From an uncultured Solobacterium sp. (GTDB lineage: Bacteria > Bacillota_I > Bacilli_A > Erysipelotrichales > Erysipelotrichaceae), in contig CALISH010000026.1 of NCBI GenBank assembly GCA_938041275.1, forward strand, positions 1 to 19,387: 19,387 nucleotides of DNA. The letters run 5' to 3'. The position numbers and the translations under genes were made by a program. The notes beneath the pieces were generated by a model that was not told the DNA's origin, made no database searches, and worked only from the letters and a program-made list of their open reading frames with translations. Positions within the stretch are counted from its first letter, which is position 1. Every line of letters begins with the position of its first letter. Below are positions 1-8,673 of the stretch, piece after piece.

Positions 1-110
1 TTTGGAACGCCAAAACTTCCGACCTCTCATGCCACCGTACGTACCGTTCGCTATTCAGCTTTCCATTGAGATAGATTTGCTACGTATCGTCAACTCGTGC
101 AGTTTTGTTT
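1..110 (-). mobile_element. Group II intron 3'-end fragment (domain V 3' half, domain VI)
   Basis: On the minus strand the segment at about 25-50 reads ACGGTACGTACGG, then GGCATGAGAGGTCGG. This closely resembles the 3' half of domain V and the linker to domain VI in bacterial group II introns (commonly CGTACGTACGGTGGTGTGAGAGGNCGG, from memory). It is followed by the start of a hairpin, GGAAGTTTTGG-CGTT-CCAAA, which the window edge cuts and which fits domain VI. The usual 5' strand of domain V (GAGCCGTATG) is not recognisable just upstream, and no intron-encoded reverse transcriptase lies in the window. I therefore read it as a truncated or rearranged remnant whose 3' end lies left of position 1. 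The inner boundary is uncertain. The short plus-strand reading frame here is not a gene. Confidence 0.5.
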
Positions 111-228
111 TCAACTTCTCCACCGACTTAATGTGTAAATTTTTCTACAAACTCCAAGAAAGTTATTTTACATTACCTCTACAAATAATTGCTACTCTCC
201 AGAAAATGATTATTCAGTAGATTTAGAA

Positions 229-3200
229 TCATAATCGCAACTTATTATTTTTGAGATTTTTGTTTCTCTTTTGTTCTGTCTCTTTATTATAGTTTTCAAT
301 TATAGACTCATTCACTCCCTGTTGAGAATTATCTTCGAAAACATCGGGGTTGATTCTATTCATAGATATCACATCACGTGCTGGTTTCACAATTAATCTA
401 TTCTTTCCAAACACAGCTCCAATTAGCATGCAAATCATTGAAATTATCATAGAAATCATCAGCATACCAAGATATTTCTTCACATGAAGCGAGTCGCTTG
501 TCTTCGGCGTACTATTCTGGATAAACTTTCCTTTGATAACAACGTCGTGATCTGGCATCGAGAACGTTTGACCGGCTTGCACATAAGCATCTTCAGATGC
601 CCATCCGCTGAAACTATATCCTTCTAACTTCGGATTCTCAGCAACTGTCACAACATCTTCATAAATATGTGTTTCCGATGCCGGAACAAGTGTCTGGCTT
701 CCATCAGGACCTTCAATGACATAGGTCACTTTATATTGAATAGGTTCCCAGACTGCTGTTAATGTAATATCCTTTTTCACAATTCCTGTTTTGAAAGTAT
801 CGTTTTCTTTATATACGTTACCATCTTCATCTTTCCAGCCCGCCAATCGATAACCCGTCTTCTTCATTGTACCCGCACCTAGCACGGTTACTCGATCCAT
901 ATTGGAATCATCAATACTTGGATAGTATGGTGTTGTATCCACCGGTGCATCGCCAGTAACACCCGCCGTATCATTCTTATACAATACGTTTGCATAAACA
1001 GCTGCGTTAAATTTACCCTCAACGACATCACCAAGTGTATTCGCCGTTGAAACCTGAATATCCTTCACCAAACCTGTTTGCTTTGGTGTTACCTTACCGC
1101 TTGCATCCGAATCAAGAATATCTTCCGAAACCGGAACATACGTTAATGCCGGTTTCAAATTATTCGGATTTTCGCTGCTTGCATTTTGGTTAAATACGGA
1201 TGGTGATTCCGTTACATGGATCATTTGCATCGTCAAATTCAGCTCAGGAAGCTTAATAAGTCCTGCCGCAACATTTTGTGCATTTCCTGCTGCATCAAAT
1301 CCATTGAAGGCTGCCGTCTTAATTGTTGTTCTATCAAAATCAGAATCTGCATCACTCACTGTCGGATCGCCTGTTCCAGTTTGTTTTGTAGCTTTGACAC
1401 CAGCCGGTAATGTTCCTTGTACAGAATAACTTGTTGACTGTGTATTCGTACGTATTGAGAAATTTCCGTGTCCATCAATAATTCCTTCTTCTCCCGATGT
1501 TGATCCAACAACATTTCCATTGGCATCTTCCAGATTCATCACAATATCGGTATTCTCTACTGCCGGCTCGTCCGCATCAACGACTCCATCTTCGTTCTTG
1601 TCCCACCACAATTTACCTTTCAATGTATATGGCTTCCAAATATATTGGGCTGAAGATGTATTTGCTGAGAGCACTTCACTACCTGTCGTAAAGGTATATG
1701 TACCTGTGATATAACTGCTTAAGTCATCCGCTTTAGCCGGTGTATCTTCCGCATTAACAGGAATATTCACATCAATATTTGCATCACCTCCCGGATTCGG
1801 TTGATGTACAATTTTAGCCTTAATATAGCGGTAATCCTTCCAATCCGCAGATGAAATTGCACTTTCATCTACATAGTTTTGTCCATCTTTACTATACGTG
1901 TATGTAACCGTATCCGTACTTCCTAATCCCGAGATGTGATTGCTCTTTGCCGGACCGGTTAAACGCATGGTAAAGTCACATGTCTTTGAAGTCTTTATTT
2001 CGTTACCTTCGCTATCAAAGGATGTCACATCAATTTGATTTCCCTTTTCAGGAAGTTTTACAACAACTTCACCTTCATTGAGAGACCCTGGAATATGCAC
2101 TTGCTCACTTACCATTAAATTCTCTTTTTCGCGTGCCAAGAATGTTACTGGCCCATTTCTATCAACAATATTATTCTTTCCTGGGTATAACTGCACACCG
2201 TTAAGAACATGCTGTAAAACTCTAACTGTGAATTTACTCATGTCACCGACTTCAAATAAAGTTGGTGTCGTCGTATCACCTGTCTTGCGAATATCATCTA
2301 CATCCGGAACAGCACCTTCAAACTCATATTTCTTATAAGCCGCTGCTTCTGATCCATCATACTTTGTTAGTAAACCGGAAACATCATAATATACCTTTCC
2401 GAACGGATGATGGTCTCCCAAAGTAGCACCATTCCAAACTTGTAAGTTGATCTTGCCTAACTCATATTCCAAACTTCCTTGGAGTTTATCAAAATGGCTC
2501 AAAGAACCTCCACTAGAAATCTTAAGATATCGTTTCCCATTTGCATGAACGACGGATATATCTTCAGCACTCAGATTATATCCATTTGAATAACCATATT
2601 TTCTCGTCACTTCCGAAACAACGGAAGCAACATCAAACTCATCATCCTTCAATTCAACATACACTGCTTCCGGCACATCCATTGGAGCATTGCCTGTAGA
2701 CGATCTCTCATCATTCAACAGATCTTTGCGTTCTGTTCGGAAACCTCCGTTAAATACTCCAGATTTTTCCATGAACATATACGTTGTATCTTCGCTTTCT
2801 TCTGCCGTTGCAATACCACCCTGATAAGCAACAACAGTGCGATCATCGCTCTTAAAATCTGTGCTCTTTAACGTCCAACGTTCTCCTTGTGGCTTATATC
2901 TCAAAGCCATTCCGTCTCCAGATCTGACTTTACTTTCAATTCCGTTCGGATCCGTATAGACTGTTCCGGAGCAAGGATCGTCACATTTAAAATATCCGTC
3001 AAAATAGATCTGCCCACGATTTGTTTCCGGACCATTCACCTTTACATCCTGATTGTGATATAAAGATTTATTTCTTGATGCATCACCCAATATACGAACC
3101 ATTCTAAACTCGATTTGATGATTGTACAAGAAATCGATATCACTATCGTATTCCAAATGGAAAACTCCATCATACTTCAGCTGTAGAGATGTAAAATACT

Positions 3201-6102
3201 CGTTTTCATCTAATCCTAAAGCCTCTTTACTGATAATAGTATCGCTACCGCTTGGATCCATATTCGTAACTGTATACTCTTGATCATTCTTTGTTACACC
3301 GGTAGATTTGTTGTATGTTGAGTAAACAACTTTCCAACCTTTCATGCGCTTGCTTAAAGTAATCGCCTTAATATAACTGATTGGCTCTTCAATGCCTACA
3401 ATATTATTTGCACGTGCCTTTATTGTAATAACAGGGTTCGTATATGTACTTCTGTAATTTGTCTCATCACCTTTAAAATAGATTGCACCCGCATTTGGCT
3501 CATTATACCAAAATTTTGCCTCGTTCTTCTGTCCAAAGAAATATACATCTTTGGTTCCAGTATAGTCCTGTTCCATAAATTCGTTACATTTTTCTTCACC
3601 GACCTTCACATATAAATAATCGGTATCCGTATCTGTATCGTATGTATATGGTGCACTATCTTTTTTCGGATGTTCTGCATGATATCCGATTTGGATTAAC
3701 TCATCCTTAACAAGTGGTGTTCCATCGGCATGCGTTCTCGCTACCGCATAATTAAATGTTCCTGGAGTTTTTCCACCACCCGAAGAATTTGTAAGAGCAC
3801 TCCATTCTATCTTTACTTCACTTACTCTGTCTCCGTCTTCCAAATATTTTGCAAATGAGAAATTCGTACCATCAGAACTATATCGTATGTCATTTTCATC
3901 AACCGCTTTTGTTACAGTTGTTCCGTCTGCTTTTACAACCGTTAAAATAATATTTTTCAATTTTGACCCTGATCCATATGAATCACTTCGTTTAAATGAC
4001 GTAGGTCTTATTTCATAAGGGAAACGATATGTTTCCGTATATTCACCTTCAGACATAACCAAATCACCATTTGCATCATAATTTGATAAGTATCGATAAT
4101 TATATACCTCTACAAATTTTTGCTCGGATTTGGAGTGACCAGGAATGACTTCCTCAATATTTGCGGAATCCTTTTTAAAATTCGGACGTGGTGTTACCTT
4201 AAATCGATCATCATAAACACCCTTTGAAACCTTCATCTTTGTACCAGTTACACTCTTAACAATTTCTTTTCCACCTTCGCTTTCAAAGGTAATTTCCGTA
4301 TCTGCAGCCTCACACAAAGTTCCGCTTGGGAGGAATACTCCCTCTTTGAATTTCCAAATGGCCCTAATCTTTTTCAACTGATCTCTATTATATGTCAGCC
4401 CTTGAAATCTTGAATCATTTACCTTTGAATCCGCTTCTAAATCGTACTCGAATACATCATAGGTCCCATTGGCATCTACCTGTGGAGTTGTATTCACCTT
4501 TTTGAATGACCCACCACCGACTACATTTCCGTTTTCAACATCAAGCGAGTCTGGCCAGCATAAATCTTCCAATCCCTTTGGACGATAGACCTTGACTTGT
4601 TTGATTCGTATTAGCTTATTATCGTCTGTTCCCGCAGAAGGAATATCTAATTTTGCAAGAGGATATAAATGATCTCGGAAATACCAACCTTTTTCCACAG
4701 AATTATTTATATCGTTACTTATGGTAACATTTGCCGTATCCGTATCAAAAATGGAAGTTGCATTAATTTTCTCAGAGTTTCCCGTCTTTGGGCTGACAAC
4801 ATAGTTCTTGTTTTCGCCCATTAAATTTCCGTTACTGTCAAGTAAGCGGAAATAAATCGTTTCCTTAGGAATACCATTTTTTATGATATTATTCAAATCA
4901 TCGGCTGACATGTAATTTATATCCGTATTCACCGCCAATGCAGTAGCAAGATTATCCAATGCACCTGCATCTCCCTTAAAGGTGACTGTAACAGAAGTTA
5001 AATCATTCGGATCATATTCCACACTTTTCACTTCCGTCTTATCCTTTAAATGGTCCAATCCTGCTTGATCAAACTTCATTCCTTTTGGAAGTGTTGCTGT
5101 CAACCTGAAATCGCCGCCATGAAATGCCTCTTTTGGAACGGTAATGTTAAATACACCATTTGTCCCAGGATTAACTTGATAATGATATACACCCTCACTA
5201 TCTTTTCCAACATCATTTAACATCTTACAATCAACCGTCAAAGGTACATTTGTGATGCTTGGCGGTATCGGAGCGCCCAGCACACCTAAATAGAATGGGC
5301 TAAACGAAGAAGCAGTAAATGTAATTTGTCCCTCTTCATTCACTTTTAAATCAACCTTTTCCATCTTACCGTCAGTATAATGAACCAACTGGTATTGTTC
5401 TCCTTCAGGTAGCTTTTCTCCATCTTTTCTCGTTAATGTTATCTTTACCTGCTTATCTTTAACCGGTTCAACTTCATTATTATCCCATTGATTTCGAAAA
5501 GATATATTCATTCCATAAATATTTTTAATTGAAATCTCTTCCTCTGTTTTTCCAGATTGTTTAATAAAGGCTTCCTTTGCCAATTCCATTCTATCGGTAG
5601 ATAAGTCCGAACTTACCTGTAACGTCGTGGACAAAGGAAATGTATTTTCACTATATTCTGCTTTAATCGTGAATATGCCACTAATATCGCCTTCAAAGCT
5701 TCCAGCCTCCATATATTGAGGAGTATTCTGTACAGCCTGAATATCATCATTTCCAGATTCTTCTACCTTATCTGTATTTTCTTCCTTAGTAGAAGGTTGG
5801 TTATCAGGAGCGCTTGTTTTTTCCGAAGCTTCATTCACTTCATCCGAAGAACTTTTCGCGTCTAGAGAATCCCCTATTGCCGTTTCATTTTTTTCTATAA
5901 TATTCGTTGTCTCACTTTGATCGGCAGATGCTTCATCTGTTTCAGCATCAATTGGTTTAGATATTGTGCTTACATCAGTATCATTTGCCGTCTCTGCATA
6001 AGTTGCCAAAGTATATTGACTTACCATACTGAATATAACAAGTAAACTAGTTATAAATGTTTTGAAATTCCTTGTTGCTCGTTTTAGTGTTTTTTTCTTC
6101 AT
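229..6102 (-). CDS. Giant secreted adhesin-like surface protein with SdrD B-like and InlB-type modules
   Basis: A 1957-residue secreted, membrane-anchored protein, probably an adhesin or cell-surface matrix protein; the ligand is unknown. The basic N-terminus and hydrophobic stretch (residues 1-37, ending near TYAE) form a long signal peptide. Residues about 38-125 are an acidic Ser/Glu/Asp-rich linker. About 130-270 is a beta-rich module (LPEGEQYQLVHYTDGK, then FTASSFSPFYLGVLG) of a kind seen near the N-terminus of many large Firmicute surface proteins. Residues 280-1490 are beta-rich with no family I recognise. About 1494-1619 resembles an SdrD B/Cna B-type domain (KGKLWWDKNEDGVVDADEP). Two InlB-type beta-repeats follow (GYRLAGWKDEDG near 1750, GYSFSGWASEDA near 1830). 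TPKTSD (1865-1870) resembles a sortase signal, followed by a membrane span (1877-1899) and an unusually long 58-residue hydrophilic tail. Start: GGAAAG lies just upstream. It is the third gene of an operon, 24 bases after the 55-residue gene. Stop is TGA; no clear terminator follows. Confidence 0.85.
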   Translation of the reverse strand: MKKKTLKRATRNFKTFITSLLVIFSMVSQYTLATYAETANDTDVSTISKPIDAETDEASADQSETTNIIEKNETAIGDSLDAKSSSDEVNEASEKTSAPDNQPSTKEENTDKVEESGNDDIQAVQNTPQYMEAGSFEGDISGIFTIKAEYSENTFPLSTTLQVSSDLSTDRMELAKEAFIKQSGKTEEEISIKNIYGMNISFRNQWDNNEVEPVKDKQVKITLTRKDGEKLPEGEQYQLVHYTDGKMEKVDLKVNEEGQITFTASSFSPFYLGVLGAPIPPSITNVPLTVDCKMLNDVGKDSEGVYHYQVNPGTNGVFNITVPKEAFHGGDFRLTATLPKGMKFDQAGLDHLKDKTEVKSVEYDPNDLTSVTVTFKGDAGALDNLATALAVNTDINYMSADDLNNIIKNGIPKETIYFRLLDSNGNLMGENKNYVVSPKTGNSEKINATSIFDTDTANVTISNDINNSVEKGWYFRDHLYPLAKLDIPSAGTDDNKLIRIKQVKVYRPKGLEDLCWPDSLDVENGNVVGGGSFKKVNTTPQVDANGTYDVFEYDLEADSKVNDSRFQGLTYNRDQLKKIRAIWKFKEGVFLPSGTLCEAADTEITFESEGGKEIVKSVTGTKMKVSKGVYDDRFKVTPRPNFKKDSANIEEVIPGHSKSEQKFVEVYNYRYLSNYDANGDLVMSEGEYTETYRFPYEIRPTSFKRSDSYGSGSKLKNIILTVVKADGTTVTKAVDENDIRYSSDGTNFSFAKYLEDGDRVSEVKIEWSALTNSSGGGKTPGTFNYAVARTHADGTPLVKDELIQIGYHAEHPKKDSAPYTYDTDTDTDYLYVKVGEEKCNEFMEQDYTGTKDVYFFGQKNEAKFWYNEPNAGAIYFKGDETNYRSTYTNPVITIKARANNIVGIEEPISYIKAITLSKRMKGWKVVYSTYNKSTGVTKNDQEYTVTNMDPSGSDTIISKEALGLDENEYFTSLQLKYDGVFHLEYDSDIDFLYNHQIEFRMVRILGDASRNKSLYHNQDVKVNGPETNRGQIYFDGYFKCDDPCSGTVYTDPNGIESKVRSGDGMALRYKPQGERWTLKSTDFKSDDRTVVAYQGGIATAEESEDTTYMFMEKSGVFNGGFRTERKDLLNDERSSTGNAPMDVPEAVYVELKDDEFDVASVVSEVTRKYGYSNGYNLSAEDISVVHANGKRYLKISSGGSLSHFDKLQGSLEYELGKINLQVWNGATLGDHHPFGKVYYDVSGLLTKYDGSEAAAYKKYEFEGAVPDVDDIRKTGDTTTPTLFEVGDMSKFTVRVLQHVLNGVQLYPGKNNIVDRNGPVTFLAREKENLMVSEQVHIPGSLNEGEVVVKLPEKGNQIDVTSFDSEGNEIKTSKTCDFTMRLTGPAKSNHISGLGSTDTVTYTYSKDGQNYVDESAISSADWKDYRYIKAKIVHQPNPGGDANIDVNIPVNAEDTPAKADDLSSYITGTYTFTTGSEVLSANTSSAQYIWKPYTLKGKLWWDKNEDGVVDADEPAVENTDIVMNLEDANGNVVGSTSGEEGIIDGHGNFSIRTNTQSTSYSVQGTLPAGVKATKQTGTGDPTVSDADSDFDRTTIKTAAFNGFDAAGNAQNVAAGLIKLPELNLTMQMIHVTESPSVFNQNASSENPNNLKPALTYVPVSEDILDSDASGKVTPKQTGLVKDIQVSTANTLGDVVEGKFNAAVYANVLYKNDTAGVTGDAPVDTTPYYPSIDDSNMDRVTVLGAGTMKKTGYRLAGWKDEDGNVYKENDTFKTGIVKKDITLTAVWEPIQYKVTYVIEGPDGSQTLVPASETHIYEDVVTVAENPKLEGYSFSGWASEDAYVQAGQTFSMPDHDVVIKGKFIQNSTPKTSDSLHVKKYLGMLMISMIISMICMLIGAVFGKNRLIVKPARDVISMNRINPDVFEDNSQQGVNESIIENYNKETEQKRNKNLKNNKLRL

Positions 6103-6126
6103 ACTTTCTTTCCATCCTTCTTTTCT

Positions 6127-6294
6127 TTAAATACCCTTAAATAATTGCTTCCGTATTTCATTTTTTTGACCATGATTTATTCCACAAAATCCTTCATAAC
6201 AGTCTAATTTTTTCTTTAATATGTATTGTGCAAATTTTAATACCATTGCCAAACCAACCCAAATTAATATTCCCAAAATTGTCAATTTATTCAT
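6127..6294 (-). CDS. Small single-span membrane protein, 55 residues, unknown function
   Basis: A complete ATG-to-TAA frame of 55 codons not otherwise apparent because of its size. It begins MNKLTILGILIWVGLAMVL and ends NEIRKQLFKGI. Residues 5-19 form one hydrophobic span, followed by a basic segment (KKK near 27-29) that suggests the C-terminus is cytoplasmic, with two cysteines at 32 and 37 (CYEGFC). Its ATG overlaps the last 8 bases of the upstream 266-residue gene, which suggests translational coupling; a weak GGGAAA lies 11 bases upstream. Its stop is 24 bases before the giant surface gene, so it sits in the middle of a three-gene operon. It fills the gap almost completely, which favours a real gene. 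I recognise no family. A role as an accessory or assembly partner of the two surface proteins is inference only. Confidence 0.6.
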   Translation of the reverse strand: MNKLTILGILIWVGLAMVLKFAQYILKKKLDCYEGFCGINHGQKNEIRKQLFKGI

Positions 6295-7087
6295 AATTTT
6301 TATAGTTTCCCATTTTACTTAACAGCATCGTTTGCTTTCTATTAATCCAAATTAATGTTTGAACCATCGGTAATATGATGGATATGCCATATATTCCTGT
6401 CAAAATTATAGATGCTAAAATAACAGTATTTAGTGCAGAGAGTTGCCAATCATAGTTAATATTCTTTGTAGGAATCACCTTTAGAACATCGTATCTTTTT
6501 TGTTTGGAAGATTTATTCTCTGCAGCCGAAGAAATAAGGTTAAACCCATTTTCGTCAGAAACCTCGTTATTTTCCTCAACATTCTTATTGTTGTCAGATT
6601 CCACAAACTGATTCGTATCAATTGACTGGATTATATTTTCTTCCATATTATCTGATGGCATTTCTGTCACTTCATTTGATACATTCAAATTGTCATTTTT
6701 CTTATCAAAATCAATCGACTGATTTGTATTTGAACTAGATTCTGTCGGCTGATTTATATTCGGTTCAGATGCTGATGATTGATTTGCATTTGTCTCAGAT
6801 TCTGGTGACTTTGTTTTTTCAGATTCCGAGGACTGATTTACACTCTCTCCAGATTCTGGTGGTTTTGATTTTTCAGATTCTAGTGGCTCATTTGAATTCG
6901 GCGCCGTCATTATATTTTTGGTATATATATTTGGGGAACCATCAACCATTAAAAAATCTGATTTTCCCTGATTATCCATATCCACGATAGTATTAGAATT
7001 GATTTCTTCTGCCTTTACTACGAATCGAGGTGATAATATCAACAACAGTATAGTTGAACCCATTAATACCCTTTTATATTTACTCAT
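6287..7087 (-). CDS. Signal-peptide surface protein with low-complexity stalk and C-terminal membrane anchor
   Basis: A 266-residue protein of no family I recognise. Residues 1-26 are a signal peptide (hydrophobic core STILLLILSP, ending VVKAEE). Residues 65-126 are a low-complexity stalk of irregular repeats built from SEKTKSPES, NQSSESE and NINQPTESS units. Residues 127-195 are rich in Asn, Glu and Asp. A basic patch (SSKQKRYDVLK, about 193-203) precedes a membrane span (about 218-246) and a short basic tail. The expected layout is an extracellular stalk anchored by the C-terminal span, with no LPXTG-like motif. The start is supported by AAAGGGAA, about 6 bases before ATG. It is the first gene of the surface operon and overlaps the next, 55-residue gene by 8 bases. 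There are no cysteines. Confidence 0.75.
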   Translation of the reverse strand: MSKYKRVLMGSTILLLILSPRFVVKAEEINSNTIVDMDNQGKSDFLMVDGSPNIYTKNIMTAPNSNEPLESEKSKPPESGESVNQSSESEKTKSPESETNANQSSASEPNINQPTESSSNTNQSIDFDKKNDNLNVSNEVTEMPSDNMEENIIQSIDTNQFVESDNNKNVEENNEVSDENGFNLISSAAENKSSKQKRYDVLKVIPTKNINYDWQLSALNTVILASIILTGIYGISIILPMVQTLIWINRKQTMLLSKMGNYKNYE

Positions 7088-7139
7088 AGATTTCCCTTTC
7101 TAACATTAATAGTACAAGTAGTATATTCTATTTCTTGTT

Positions 7140-7191
7140 ATAATACCAATTTTTATATAAACGACATCTATTGTGAGTAGACAGCGGTCTA
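7140..7191 (-). promoter_or_regulatory. Candidate promoter and operator of the surface operon
   Basis: On the minus strand an extended -10, TGG-TATTAT, lies at 7140-7148, giving an untranslated leader of about 45 bases before the 266-residue gene. At the right distance for a -35 box (7163-7168) the sequence is GATGTC, a poor match to TTGACA, so the promoter may need an activator. Just upstream is a small inverted repeat TAGAC-CGCT-GTCTA (7178-7191), centred roughly 50 bases before the predicted start, a place where activators often bind. This is sequence inspection only. Confidence 0.35.
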
Positions 7192-7826
7192 AGTATATAA
7201 CTTGAAATCTCTATCTATAAAAAACTCCTATGCTAAAATTCAGTCTTGCAAGTGATTGAAATGAAACATAGTAGACGCCAAATGGCTATAAATGATATTA
7301 TCATATCATGCTCAATGCTAGTGACGATATGATTTTTTCGATTGATACATATAATACAAATGATACTCATTCTACCTGTTCCTGTTAGAGACTTATACAA
7401 CATATTGTTGAAGATAAGTTCTAATTTGAAACTTGTGTATGAATGAAAGGAACTATTACAGGTACTTTAATAAACGCTGTTCTTTTGAAGAAGCTGCTAT
7501 ACAATATAAAAACAGTAATAGAAGCACTTGAAACCCGAAATCATCAATAGTTCCAGAAGATCTTATGATAATAGACGACAATCTATCACATTAACTAACG
7601 AACAGCTAATCAATGTAATACCATCAATCACTTGTATACAAAAGGATGACTACATCAGAATGCCAATACTAGCACTCTATAGTCATCCTATTTCACTATT
7701 CAAAACTCATTACTTATTTTACTTGAACAAAGTTATGCACATAATGCCACATCTCTTTCGTCTACTATTTTCACAACCTCTATACTATGTAATTTTTCTA
7801 TAACTATAAGCTATTTCACATTATCT
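7149..7826. other. About 680-base AT-rich gap without a supportable gene
   Basis: Between the surface operon and the LytTR regulator I find no gene with a ribosome site, recognisable protein or plausible length. A plus-strand frame of 91 codons (7528-7803) has no ribosome site and a composition like translated noise. Two short frames (26 and 30 codons at 7308-7388 and 7439-7531) also lack ribosome sites. What does stand out is a 13-bp palindrome ATGATA-T-TATCAT at 7292-7304 and a 10-bp hairpin at 7643-7689. The stretch could be long regulatory DNA or the decayed remains of a gene such as a lost sensor kinase; I cannot tell which. Confidence 0.5.
7643..7689 (-). terminator. Hairpin, possible terminator of the LytTR gene
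   Basis: AGGATGACTA (7643-7652) and TAGTCATCCT (7680-7689) form a perfect 10-bp inverted repeat with a 27-base loop. On the minus strand the hairpin is followed by CCTTTTGT, a short T run, and it lies about 140 bases beyond the stop of the response regulator. The large loop and weak T run make it a poor terminator; it could instead be an unrelated inverted repeat. Confidence 0.3.
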
Positions 7827-8540
7827 TTATAAATGTAATAAAGTCTTTACATTACTACGATATTTTCTGCCTACTGGAATTTGCATATTGTTTGCTAAGC
7901 ATAAACCTTCTTGATAGGAATATCTTACGATTTTATCAGCTGAGACCAAAAATGATCTATGTACACGAATAATACGATAAATCAATAATGTATTCTGCAT
8001 TTTATCTAAAGAAGAGTAAAATTCAAATTTTTGCTTATCTCCATAGTACACAATTATTCGATTATTTTTTGCTTCAAATGCAAATATATCCGAAAGTGCA
8101 ATATTTCTATATTCACCAATACCTTTTAATAAAAGATACTCCTTCTTCTTTTCTTGTGCATTGCATATTGCCATTCCAATAACTTCTTTTATTCTAATAT
8201 CTGATGTTTTGTCTTTTACAATATATCCGCTAGCATTCACATCAAATGCATCAAAAACATATTTTTCAGATTTTGTAATAAAAACAATCTCTCCTGCAAA
8301 ATGATATTGTTTACGTAACTCTTTAGATACCTCCATACCGTTCTTTCCTGATACCATGCCAATATCCAAAAATAGAACATCAACAAATGCTCCATAATCT
8401 TCAATGTTTAATAAAACTTCTGCTGCTGAAGTACAAGTATGTATCTCTAATGGAATGTTTATATTTTTTGCAATTTCTACCGCAATAATCTTGTATTTTT
8501 CAATATCTTCTTTTTCGTCATCGCAAAATAAAATATGCAT
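7827..8540 (-). CDS. LytTR-family response regulator (AgrA/LytR type), orphan
   Basis: A 237-residue two-component response regulator. The receiver domain (1-125) has the acidic pair D7-D8, the phospho-acceptor D59 in VLFLDIGM, T89 in VFITK and K109 in YIVKD. The LytTR DNA-binding domain spans about 134-237 (YLLLKGIGEYRNIALSDI, FYSSLDKMQN, RVHRSFLVSADKI, IPVGRKYRS). Family members are phosphorylated by a membrane histidine kinase and bind pairs of 9-bp repeats to control virulence factors, bacteriocins or competence. No kinase or peptide-pheromone gene is next to it in this window, so it is an orphan here. Start: GGAGG lies 8 bases upstream. It has its own promoter. The next genes downstream in the same direction, after a 740-base gap, are the surface operon, a plausible but unproven target. 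Confidence 0.9.
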   Translation of the reverse strand: MHILFCDDEKEDIEKYKIIAVEIAKNINIPLEIHTCTSAAEVLLNIEDYGAFVDVLFLDIGMVSGKNGMEVSKELRKQYHFAGEIVFITKSEKYVFDAFDVNASGYIVKDKTSDIRIKEVIGMAICNAQEKKKEYLLLKGIGEYRNIALSDIFAFEAKNNRIIVYYGDKQKFEFYSSLDKMQNTLLIYRIIRVHRSFLVSADKIVRYSYQEGLCLANNMQIPVGRKYRSNVKTLLHL

Positions 8541-8616
8541 ATATAGCCTCCAAATACATTTTAAATTTCCCGGATTTCAAATGTTTCTATTAAATAAACA
8601 CCGTATAATTAGGTAT

Positions 8617-8646
8617 ATTGTACAAGCACATTACATCATTTTGCAA
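8617..8646 (-). promoter_or_regulatory. Promoter of the LytTR regulator gene
   Basis: On the minus strand TTGCAA (8641-8646) and TACAAT (8617-8622) are separated by 18 bases, a good sigma-A type match. The predicted leader is about 70 bases. A perfect 15-bp palindrome lies about 28 bases upstream of the -35 box. Confidence 0.55.
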
Positions 8647-8673
8647 GTTTACCATGTAAATTCATTTCGCACT

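Noticed and set aside
2..220. Plus-strand frame of 72 codons at the left edge
   Set aside because: It lies antisense to the intron-like structure, has no ribosome site and no recognisable product.
6720..6900. CRISPR-like or regular tandem repeats in the stalk gene
   Set aside because: The DNA repeats are irregular codon-level repeats of a Ser/Glu/Asn-rich stalk, without uniform unit or spacer.
7308..7388. 26-codon frame ending STCSC, resembling a lanthipeptide core
   Set aside because: No ribosome site, no leader motif such as GG or GA, and no modification or transport genes nearby.
7439..7531. 30-codon frame beginning MNERNYYRYFNKR
   Set aside because: No ribosome site and no match I recognise; too short to support as a gene or a transposase remnant.
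7528..7803. Plus-strand frame of 91 codons in the gap
   Set aside because: No ribosome site, no recognisable family, composition of translated noise, and it runs through the 10-bp hairpin.
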